Shown here: positions 25,501 through 37,500 of the stretch, one piece after another
Layout of the letters: the number at the start of each line of letters is the position of its first letter
How positions within the stretch are numbered: position 1 is the stretch's first letter
Source of the DNA: Stictocephala bisonia
Lineage: Eukaryota; Arthropoda; Insecta; Hemiptera; Membracidae
Length of the DNA: 64,000 nucleotides
Reading direction: 5' to 3'
NCBI GenBank assembly: GCA_035578905.1
Contig: JAQJVL010000059.1
Location: 1,953,636-2,017,635 of the forward strand
Made by a program: the position numbers and the translations under genes
The notes under the pieces: model-generated
The model's database searches: none
Told to the model about the DNA's origin: nothing
Seen by the model: only the letters and a program-made list of their open reading frames with translations

Positions 25501-28500
25501 TCTGCAAGCTGATGTTTCCATGGACGTGATATCTTCTGAAGCTGATCATATACTCCATCGATACATCGACTAATGATAAATCGAACGGTAATAACCGACT
25601 TTTGTACTCGGATGTACTGTCGCAGCCAAGGATAAAGACGTCTTCTGCTACTACTGTTGTTGTTGATGTTAATAATCCTAAGTCGTCAAAATGTAGCGTA
25701 ATTGATGCAGGAATGACAACTGCTGCTAAATCTAGTGTTAAATTGAGTACTGTTGTCAGAAAAGTACCAGGGAAGAGAAAGCCTATTATTGGTACCAATA
25801 GTTGTGATGACACCTGTAAGGTTAGAGCTGTTGATAAGTGTGATTGGATTTTTGTATCAGGTTAGCCCCGAATGTGACAAACTGATTTGGAGGAATTCAT
25901 AAATTATTCTGCATTGAAATCTGAATGTGTGGAACTAAAAGCTAGGCAACGTATAGCTCATACAAATCCTTCAAGGTAGGTGTAGTAGAAGTTAAGGTTA
26001 AGTTAGAAAACTTATCTCCCAAAATTATTTGTTCAAGTTTCTGGCCAATGGGACATTAATCTACAAATCTGTACCGAACAGAAGTGCTGTTCTAACTCGC
26101 ACTTTTTTAGGGAAGAGACACAACAGCCAGGAAAATACCTAACAAGTTCGTACCATTTCTCTTTATTGTAGCTATTAACGACCTGTATTATAGTGAACAT
26201 AGAAATACAGTAGAACCCCTGTTAACCGAAATCGGGTTAACCGAAACCCGGGTTAACCGAAACGGTTCCGTAAATAATTATAAATACAGTATGTAATATG
26301 CAAACAGTGAGGTGCTGCGCCGAGCCTCTTTTTCTAGGAATAGCGCCTACGTGACTATTAGCGACGCGCGGCAATGAGCAAACTTTAAAACTGAAATGAA
26401 TCCACCTTCAAGTCTCCCAGTATTATCACTAACACTATGACTACGTCTTGGACAAACAACAATGGGACACGTTGGTTAATTATGGGCAGGGCAGGAAGAT
26501 GGCGGAAAGGGATGGGTGTGACTCATGACTTTGTTTGTCGGCGAATACTTGGGATTGAGGAAAACGCCCGGTCTTTGACCAAAGTTTTGGACGCTTTCTC
26601 CGCCATTGTCTACATTCCACGGGACAAACCGTACCTCGTTTGTAAAACTAACTGAGTTAGTTTAATCGTTAGTGAATTTGTTAACTAGTTAAAGTTAAAA
26701 GTTAAACATCCCCAAAACTAACGAATAAGTTGAAAAGTTAACAGAAAAACTAACGATTAAACTTAATCGTTAATTATTTTTAATCGTTAGTCCCAAGCCT
26801 GCACCTCCCCCACCCCGTTACCACTCACCCCCCTCCGGTCACCGACCTTGCAATGTCCCCATCCCCGCCCTCAGTCGCTTAGTCACGGTCACAGTGGAGC
26901 TGTCACGGGTAGTGGTTGTAGTGATTAGCAAGTTTGTTTTTTGTACAGTTGTAGTGTATCGTAAAGGCGTGCGTGTGCGATGGCATCAAAGCGAAAGCGC
27001 GTGGTTATTTCTTTTACGGATAAATTAGCTGCTATCAAACAAGTTGAAGAAGGTTGTTTGCTAAAGACTGTTGCGGCGAACTACGGAGTTGGCGTGTCTA
27101 CTGTCTCGGAATGGGTAAAATCTAAAACTAAGTTTTCAGAGCAAGCTGTAAAAAATGGTAACAGAAAAACTTTGAAGACGTCAGATTTCGATAAAGTCAA
27201 TGATGCCCTATTTATATGGTTCACACAACAGAGGGAAAAAGGCATGCCACTAACAGGTCCCCTATTACAAGAAAAGGCTAAAATGTTAGCAGAGCTTTTA
27301 GGTGACGAAGGGAAAGATTTTTGTGCCAGCTCAGGTTGGTTAGATCGATTTAAAAAGAGGCATGGGATCCGTCAACTGAACTTGTGCGGTGAAAAGTTAT
27401 CTGCTGATTCAGACTCGGTAGATGTTTTCAAAACAATGTTTGCAGACTACACTCAAGGCTACAGTAAGGACCAGATCTACAATGCCGATGAAACTGGTGT
27501 TAACTTTAAGATGTTGCCTAAAAAATCCCTAGCTTCAGTAACTGAAACGTCTGCCCCCGGTCACAAAATGAAAAAGGAAAGAATAACACTTCTCTTAGCT
27601 TCAAATGCCTCTGGCACTCATAGGTTGCCACCAATGTGCATCGGCAAGTCAATGAAACCTCGAGCTCTGAAGGATATTGCACCAAACGCCTTGCCAGTGT
27701 TTTACAGAGCTCAAAAAAGTGCCTGGATGTCCAGTGACTTATTTGAGGAATGGTTTTTAAAACAGTTTGTGCCGCAAGTTGAAAAGTTTTTAACTGGAAA
27801 AGGATTGCCTAAAAAAGCTATTTTACTAATACATAATGCGCCCTCGCATCCCAGTGAGTTGAAAAAAGGCGATATTGTTGTGCGCTTTCTCCCCCCAAAT
27901 GTCACCAGCCTTATTCAGCCTCTTGATCAAGGAGTGATAGAAGCATTCAAACGGCACTATCGAGGTCTATTGTTAAGAAAGATCCTGCAAGATTGCGAAA
28001 CACAAAATAAAATGATTAATGACGCACTGAAGACAGTTAACATGAAACACGTGATTTATTGGTGTGCGGAGGCTTGGGCCAACATTAAAGATGAAACACT
28101 TCAACGGTGCTGGAGGAAGATTTATGACGGACTAGACGAAGAAGAAATTGAAAGTTATGAGAATTTGACAGAGATGGTTCACAGGATTCCTGGATGTGAA
28201 GAAATGAATACAAGTGACGTGGACGAATGGGCCGTCGCCGATGATTCTGATGAACTCACCGAGCAAGATATTGTGGAGGCAGTGTTGCAGCCAGCTGACA
28301 ATGCAACAGAAAATACAGCAGACGACATGGATGACGGAATCGGCAAAGTGACACCCGACGACGGATTTAATGCATTAGAGGTAAGTCAAACATTACTGTA
28401 TAGCCCAGACACCGAAATTTTTTATAGAGTTTAGTTTTTAAACTCACGTTTAGTAAATTAAATCACTTGTATTATTTTAGGTTGCCCTAAAATTCGTGGA

Positions 28501-31500
28501 ACAATGCAGCGAATCGACGCCTAGTGATGTCCTTCTAATTAAAAGATGGCGGGACATTGCTGCTCGAAAACGATGTGAAGGACTTACAAAAAAACAAACA
28601 AAAATCACTGATTTCTGTAATACGTAATGTAAAATGTAGTAACTTTATACACAGTTGTTCAGTTTATAGTATTTGATGACTCATTATAATATATTTGGTA
28701 GCTTTAATAAAACACTGTACATTATATAGACATTGTTTGTAAACTCATTTTCCTACACAAGGTGTTTATAGGCTATTTTTAGCATATAACGGTTTAACCG
28801 AAAAATCGGTTATCCGAAATGGCTCTCCCCCCTTTATTTCGGTTAACCGGGGTTCTACTGTACCTTATTTTATACTAATGAATCTACCATATTTAGTAGC
28901 CATACTGACTATGCCATAACTAAAACCATGGTTAAGGCTTGCTCTTAATTGCAGCCGAGTGGTTTTCTGAGAACAAACTGGTACTGAATGAGTCTAAGAC
29001 ACAATCAGTAAGTTTTAGCCTTAAGAGTAATATGCATGAAAGCCCAATTAGAGTTTTAGGCTTTGATTTAGATTCTTGGCTTAACTGGAATGAGCAAGTT
29101 ATAACGTGCAAAAAGCTAAGTAGGGTGCTCTACCAACTTACAAAACTAAAAAGTTAATTGCCTGATAATTTTGTAAAAATAGCATATGTATGGAATCAGC
29201 CTTCGGAGACATTCACCCGGTGCTCTCAGGGTTGTTATTACAGAAAAGAGCATTGAGAATTGTAAATGGCGGTGACAGATTGGATCATTTTAGACCCGTG
29301 TTCTCTAAAAGTAAAATTCTAACAGTATATAATGCATATATTCTCCATTGTTTACCAGAAATTAAGAGCATGGAAACAGATAGTTAGGATCAGCATGTTC
29401 ATGTCTATGGGACTAGAATAGGCCAAACATGTTCTCTAGTAGTTGTAGACTAAGCAAGACTCCAAATGTTTTCCTGTTTCTAGTAAAAGGTATTACAACT
29501 ACCTCCCTCACACTATAAGATCTTTACTCAAAAACAAGTTTGCTTGTGTCCTGAAAGCCTGGCTTTTGGACAACCCTTTTTATAGCATTAATGAATTTGT
29601 GGATGTTGATGTAGGCCTAACATTGTAGCTGCTAGTCAGGTATAAGTTTGACACTTTGTTTGAAATAGTTCATGCATGATGTTTTGACTCAGCTTGTGAA
29701 TGCTGTGCATGCCATTAAAGCATTGTTTTGTTAGTCATAAGTTAGCATGTATTTACATATTTAATTTAGTCTTGCATGTATCTTAGATGTAGCCTATTAC
29801 GATGTTGGTGTTGTTTAGCGGCCAAATGAACTCATTTTAATCACTAACCTTGACAGCTAAAGAGAAGCTTTCAAAAACCTAGAAATCCTCACAATTACTT
29901 CAATCTATGTAATAGAAGTAATTATGTATGCATAAAAACAAAATTTGTTGAGAAATGAATAGATGCATACTCATCAAATAAGAGGAGCTCAGGCATGTCA
30001 CCTTCCAGTCCACAAAACCACTATCTACACCAAAAAGCCATCGTTTGCCGGAGCCAAGCTTTTTAACATACTTCCTGAGAACATCAAAAGTTGTTATCTG
30101 AAGAAATCGATCTAGAAAATGGAAGAATTCTATTGCACCCCTGACCTTTAATTTTTATACTTTTGTTTAAATTCACTACTCTTTTACTAAGTGACCAATG
30201 CTCTTTACTATTATCTTGTGGCAAATATTCTGTTCTTAATGATCATGAATAAAGATTTTTCTATTCTATTCTCTATTCATATTTTGTTGTAGGGAATATG
30301 TTTCAAAACTAGAAAGTTTCATTTGGGTGAAAATCTTCTGCTAGGAACAACAGACATATTCACAGTTTAAGCCAAACTCTAAAAACCGCTATTTTGTCAT
30401 GCTCAACAAGCAGTAAATAACTAAACTTTGTTTCAAGTATTAACACATGATACAAAAGGCAATAGAGACAATCAAATGAACAGGCTGAATACAAGGACAA
30501 CAGAATGTAAATAGCACACTTCACAACGTAAAAACAACTATCTCATAACATAAACATCTCATGTAATCTATTATATTTCGTTACCTAGGTTATTTCCTAC
30601 TTCATTTCGAGAAAATTTGATCAAAATATGTTATAAGAACAAAATATAAAAATTATTACCTAACTTCAGATAAATCGGTAGTTTGCCGTCTTCGCTACAA
30701 TTACGAATTCCTATATATCCGAAATTGGTTCCAAAACGATTAAACTGTTTTATTTGAAAAAAGGTATTTTTAATTTTCTATAAATTTTATTTATAAGGTT
30801 ATTTTACATTGAAAGCCTTAACGATTAACAGTAAAAATAGATGTTAGGATAACAGAGCAAGAAAAATTATGCACCTGGTTTATGATCGATTACTAAAGTA
30901 ATTTAATAAAGTAGCAGGAGCTACTTTATTAAATTACTAAATACTTACATTGTCTATCTTGAATGTCAATCCAAAGTCACTGAGTTTGTATAATCCATCA
31001 TGGCCCCGAAGGATATTTTCCAATTTCACATCAAAATGCCCCATTCCGTTCTCATGTAGCAGATCCAAGGCCTAAAAAAATTAAAGAAACCATCAGAGTT
31101 AGACTTACAAAGACAATAGAGCAATGCTCATTTCTTCATACTAGATCTGTGATGTAAGGCATGCACATCAGCAGATAGTTTCAACATGAATTTGATACAA
31201 AGCACACAACTGGAATTCATGGTTTTTATTTAGATATAAAAGATCAATTCATTAATACCTTGAATTACAATGAACATGATAATTCAGAAAGAAGAAAAAA
31301 GAACTCTGAACTTGCTTTGACAACTCTAATGAATGACATCTCGGAGGCCTTGGATAAGTCGCAGTACACAGCTGGTGTTTTTTTGCGACCTGTCCAGGGC
31401 CTTTGATTGTATTAACCATTCTTTTTAGGGGCAAGATTAGACAAGTGGGAATTTTTGGAAATGCTTTTGTACGATAGAAATGATATACAACAAAAAGAAT

Positions 31501-34500
31501 TAACAAAACAAATTTAAATCGTAAAAAGTGGAAGTAAATGTGGCCCTCCAAATGTTTGAGGCACAATGTGGTGTGTACATTGTTGCCATATATGGTAACA
31601 AAACGCCAATTAAAACAGGGTTAATCAATCGAAAGATGACACGTGTGGAAAGTGATAGGAGGTCGATGATGATGATACGGAAGCGATGAGGATAGTCCAA
31701 GTTATTTTCGGCAGGTGAAAAGAGCTACTAGCGTGGAAGTAATTCTCGAGAAGACTACTATTTACAAGTTACACAAGTTAATTATTATTAGAAACATTTA
31801 TGAGAAAATATTTACATCAGAGAATCAATCCACTGCTCCGGCAGACAACGAAATTGGAAATAATTAAAAAAAATGAAATTACATTACATTACTAATTAAT
31901 TTACAATTTATTAAAATTTTGTTGTATAAGTCATCAATCGAACATTACTGAATTTAGATACAAATTTAGAAAACTTTATAACATCCGGTTCAAGATGCTC
32001 AAAAAGACCTGTTACCGATACAAATCTAATGGTCTGTACCCTGTGGAAATTATGCATATTTTCGTTCATATCAATAATACCGCTCAATCAAAAGGGCACC
32101 GAGAACGAGTCACATTAGATCCAAAAAATCGAACTTCCCATCTTTTCTAGGCGAAAGTTCAATTCGGTTGTAGTATACGTACGTGCAAAGAACCATTCAG
32201 CTCCTTTCCGGAACTGAAATTATCGTATATTTCTTGCCAGTCGATTGAGGTCTATTTTGTTTTTTAATCTGAGCAGGGAATCGTCTAATGATTTGACGTA
32301 AGAAAATACTGTATTGTATCATATAAAATATGGTAATGGCGTTCTAGCAGCGTGTAACACTACATTATTGATTTATTTTCTGTCAAATAAAAATATATAC
32401 ATATAGCCATGGCGAACGTCTATTGATTATTATTCCGTAAACACCTTAGATCGCCAAAACTGTGTGTAATATTTGCGCATACCATATTTTTTCCTGTCGA
32501 TTTGTTGAACGGTTTCCTGAATAGGTTAAACAATAACACAGTTGGAGTATAAAAGGTGGTAAAGTACAATAATTTTGATTGGTAAACTCACTGAACGTTC
32601 CCCTGTTCACATTGACGTCGATGTAAACTGTAAAACAATCACGAATCAACCCAAGAGAGGGAGAAACATGTTGGAAGACCTTTTCTAAACAAAATACGAC
32701 GAATTTAGAGATTCGGAAAATAATTTTTATAGAACGTCCCCTTTCTTGGGTCACAAAGACACTAACCGCACTTTTGTTTTATTCACACTATTTTAGGTTG
32801 GGATACAAGTGACTAGTAGACTCGGACAACCAACATGTGAGATCGCGACTACGGTAACTATTTGCCATGATCGTTACCTTCCCAGCTCTGTTGTTCACTT
32901 TGAATTGAACTAGTTCAAATCATAATGAACGAACTCCAGGGTGGTTACTCAATCATGTAAAAAAAATTCAAGCACAATTCAAGGTTTTTTCCAAGGGGTT
33001 TCAAACAAAATTCAAGGCGCACTAACAGAGGAAAATATTTCTGAATCGACGTAATCACTCATTATAGTACAATACATAAAAAAAGCACGTTTTACAGCTA
33101 GGCATGTCAATAATCTTGTAGGCCATAAAGAAATTGTATTATTGCATATGTATCCTAGGTTTAATTAGCAGTTACCTAAAATTTTTTATTTCATTGATAA
33201 GTAGGCTCAAAATCTAGTGATATGCCTACTTACTTTAATACAATTTTTACTAATAAGCCTACGGACTATTTGCGATAGGCCCAGCTTTAATTAATTACTG
33301 TTATATCAATAACACGATGAGTTGAAAACAAAACTCGTTTTTTATCTGATAAGTATGTAAAAAAACCCACATTTTTAAAAATCGTTATTTTTTGACAACT
33401 TTTTTTCATTTTACGTGTTTTGGTAACCATGCAATTTCTTTTCACCTCTGAAAATACAATTTCTTGTTGAAAAAATATTGAAATGTGAATTTTTGAGGTA
33501 ATTTTTCATTTTACATGTTTTGGTAACTATGCAATTTCTTGTAACCTCTGAAAATACAATTTCTTGTTGAAAAAGTGGTGAAATGTGAGTATTTTGAGGA
33601 GGTTGATTTCACCCGCAGAAAACTTTTTTAACAGAAAATCAAAAAACTAGTTTTTTATCTGATAGTGAAAAAACTACTTTTATAAATATAGTTTTCCGTC
33701 AAATTTCTTTTCCATTTCACATGTTTTTAGGCTGATCACGAATGTATAATTGTGTTTGCAGTACAATTATTTATTTAGCCTGAAAAATGCATTTTATACT
33801 TACCTAACCAAACATAACCTAACTTATCTTAATTGTCTATTTACTCAACAAAAATTCGTAATTTGCGTTAAATTCGGGTGTTAGGCCTACGTGTGACGGC
33901 CTGCGAGTGTCACTCTGGCGGAAATATAGATGAATTTGGTTTTTGTGATTAATAATTGTTGTATATAATGACCGTGTAATGGCCGCTAATCGTGATTCGC
34001 CGCGATAGTAGTTTTTCCGGTATATCTCGAGAAATATTTGTACTAGACCAAAATAGTTTTCAAATTTGTATTCAGCGTAAAAAAACACATCAAAATAAAA
34101 ACGGATGATTAAAATGCCATTTAAATTAACGGAAATATGACAAAAACACTTTAAGTTGTGACATTGGTTTTTTCGAATTTTCCGGTAAAATGCGTTATTT
34201 CCGCGGAATAAAAAGCATATCTCGTGAAAATACAGCCAATTCTAGACCCATTTAAAGCAAAATGTTCTAAATTTGTTTGATGGCAAGAAACTGCATAAAT
34301 ACCCAAAAATAGTTTTCAAATTCGTATTTAGCGCAAAAAGAACACATCAAAATAAAAAAATATGATTATAATTCGTATTTAGCGCAAAAAGAACACATCA
34401 AAATAAAAAAATATGATTATAATATCATTTAAATTAACGGAAATATATTAAAAATACTAAAAAATGTGACATTAGTCTTTTTGAATTGTTCGGTAAAAAC

Positions 34501-37500
34501 GATTTCTGCAGAATAAAAAATCCTCACGAAATTGTAGTCAATCATTGACCCATTTCAGGTAGTTTTCAAATTTTATTTGGTGGCAAGAAACTGCATAATA
34601 GCCTTGTTGGTTTTAATAAATAATAATTCACACAAAACTAAAACACTTTGTCAAAATTTACGATTTTAGAGTTAGTAGGCCTAGACCTTAAAGTCAATAA
34701 ACTACAACACAAAACGTTCCACACTTAAAACAACATCCAATGAACTTTATAGTAATGTTTTTATCCAATAAATTGTTTAAGTAATTCTGCATTTTATTGA
34801 TAATAACTGAATAAATAAACTGGAAGGTTTAATCAACAAAACACGCTCTTCGCTGGTGAAAAATTACCGTTCACATTATCTCTTCTTGTTGCCCACCTGT
34901 TGTTGCAGGTAATGGTAATTGTAAACTAAACAAATGCATCTGCCCATCCTCGCCTAGCCTGTTGTCGATGTATTTTTGTTATTTAAAAAGAACGCAACAG
35001 TTTCATTGAAACAATAATTCAGCACCAAAACGTTTTAAAATTTTGTAAATAGGTGCAGAACAGACAGCAACAGTGAGCGTCATCGGATATCAATAGAACA
35101 AAACAAAAACTCCCAAAGTTTAGTCACAACTTTAACCTGCAGCGTAAGTTGCAACAGAATGTCAACAAATCTAAGAGGCGACACTTGACATTGGATTGAT
35201 TTGTGTGTCTCGGCAAAATGCGGTGGGTGAAGCTATCATATTGTCTGCAACAGCTTCATTATTCAACTGTTTCGACATCAAAACGGTTTCGGTTGCAACC
35301 GTTTTGTCAAACTATTCCATGTGTATTATTTTGAACATATCAATGTGCCGAGTCGACTCGTGTCTTATCATACGAAGATTGACGAGGTTTCCCGAACTTA
35401 TCACTTGAGTTTAACTGGAGCCATGAAGTCCGAACCTTACTGACGTCACCGGATTACTCTCGTCTCGCTCGACGAGAATTCCCGAAATTCAAGCATATTT
35501 CCAGGTTTTTTCAAGGCGCCGTAAAAATTCAAGCATAATTCCAGGTTTTCCCGAAATTCCCGGTGAGTAGCCACCCTGAACTCGTTCACTACGTCGACTA
35601 ATTCATTTGACTGTCGTCGTGTACTATCTATTCTTAGGCGTATTGTTTTGTTCATAATTACGCGTACCAAACTGTTAACGTATGATTAAGGGTAAAATAA
35701 AACACAAGGAAGCACACATTTTTTATTCATAACTTATAAAACTGTTTCCTCTTAAAACTAAATTAAGATGTAAATCTGATATTTCATGAAATACAACTAC
35801 TCGATCGAATTTCGAGTAGTTTCAGAAGCTTCGAGCCGAGTTCGAGTAATAAAATACTCCAAGTTTCGAGTACTTGCACACCCCTACTTCCCTGACAAAT
35901 TAAAAATAGATAAAATCTACACTAAATACAAAAAAAGGACATATAAAAAAATGTAACCAGCTACCGACCAATCTTGCTTATAACAACCTTCTCAAAATTA
36001 ATTGAAAAGATAGTCTTACAACAGCTCCTACATTACCTTAAGGACAACAGTTTGTTTACACAATACCAACATAGATTCTTGAAGGGCAGATCGACAACAA
36101 CTGCTATAGTACAGCTTATTTAGACATTATTGATAAACTGGAAGATGGGTGTGGTTTGTGACATTTCAATTTTATGCTACACTATTTATTTAACTTAATT
36201 TATTCATATGTATGTTTCTAACATTTGTTTTCTGTTCAACAATAAGTTATGTTTTGGGAATAAAACAGTTCAGTTTTTCAGTTCACACTAACATGTTGTG
36301 TTTTTAAATTTTGTGACGAGGATAAGTATTTTTTGTTTGTTTTGTTTTTAGGTAGTTGTGTTTAGTTTAACAGTTTTCTTTTGTTTTAAACTCCTTGCTA
36401 ACCACAGGGAGAAATATTTATTTACACAGTTCATGGTATAGTGCTAGGACGGAACTTTTACAAAGTCATAAGTACATCTTACACTTGCAGGAAAGTTTCC
36501 TTGTTGGAGTCCTGCCATTCTTAGGTCAACAAGGTGGCGCCCTAATCCCTGGCTACTATTGATGAACTTGGAAACATTTATTTGGATGATAACTACTAAA
36601 AACTTTTCCCTTATACTTGGCCCGTCTCTTAGAAGAACCCCCCATTCTCCCTGAACTAGAAAGGTTTTATACGGACAGGCGTGACAACTGGCGCCCAACG
36701 TGGGGCCCGAGAAAAGATCAACAGCTGATTCAAAAAGTTCACGTTCCAAAAAGACAGCAACGCTAGATCCATTATTGTCAAATTTGATTCCCCACTTGTA
36801 AACAGGAACATACTTAGGACGGACAACAGGACTAGAAGTTTCCCTGAGAGGATTGGGATCCATTACTTCCTCAAACTGCGCATAATTTGAGCTGTTAACT
36901 ACCGCAGACCCTTTCCTAATTTCAGTAGGTAGGCTGAGCCGCTGTACAAGTAAATTATGTTCCATATTAGCATCTGAACGAAGACTAAGAATACGAAGAG
37001 TAGGCAAAACATGGCCACCAGCATTACTATCGCCTTCCTTCCCACAATTAGTTGTGGACAGTGCTGACAGATGTGTAGAAGGAATGACAACTTTGGCCGT
37101 ATTCACCTGATCGCCTTTCCCACCTGAAAACGGGGCCTTAAGAGAGTCTATTATTTCCTTAGTTTTAGCTTGTAACTCCGATTTGTCACTCTCTTGGTCG
37201 TTGTCACCATCTGAAGCAACTGGAATCCTTCCAATACGTAAATAAAGATGAAACAAGCGAGCAACTATTCGGTGGTATTCATTGTCATTAAAATTACCCT
37301 CATAATCAACAACACAAGTCGATAAGTCTTGAACCTTTGCCTCACATTCCTCCAGCTCCTGCGAAACATCTAAGGAATTGACCACAGCTAAGCTAATTTC
37401 CTCATTATTAGCCATGCTTTGCTGTAATCGCCTTCTAAGTTCATTAGCATTACCATCAGTATTTAAACCTCTGATCTTAAGTTCATATTCTACCTCTCCT

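Larger units (their letters stand above)
26206..28862 (+). mobile_element. Tigger (pogo family) DNA transposon
   Basis: The element is 2653 bp (26208-28860), flanked by TA on each side. The left end is CAGTAGAACCCCTGTTAACC and the inverse of the right end is CAGTAGAACCCCGGTTAACC. Three copies of GGTTAACCGAAA-type motifs follow the left end and three related copies precede the right. It carries one transposase gene with a short intron. It sits inside a LINE remnant, which in turn lies in a Myt1 intron. The sharp ends and open gene point to a younger insertion than most here. Confidence 0.95.
32932..35583. mobile_element. CAGGGTGG-type inverted-repeat element with 5-bp duplication, long copy
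   Basis: AACTC at 32932-32936 and 35579-35583 flank 2642 bp. The left end is CAGGGTGGTTACTCAATC, and the inverse of the right end is CAGGGTGGCTACTCACCGGG. Near both ends are repeats of the type AATTCAAGSRYAATTCMAGG. Internal repeats include a roughly 110-bp pair at 33405-33595 and a perfect 51-bp duplication at 34320-34421. No coding domain was recognised despite the length. It shares its architecture with 22142-22953. The superfamily is unassigned. Confidence 0.78.

Noticed and set aside
27711..27905. Minus-strand frame within the Tigger transposase
   Set aside because: Shadow of the plus-strand coding sequence; no domain match.
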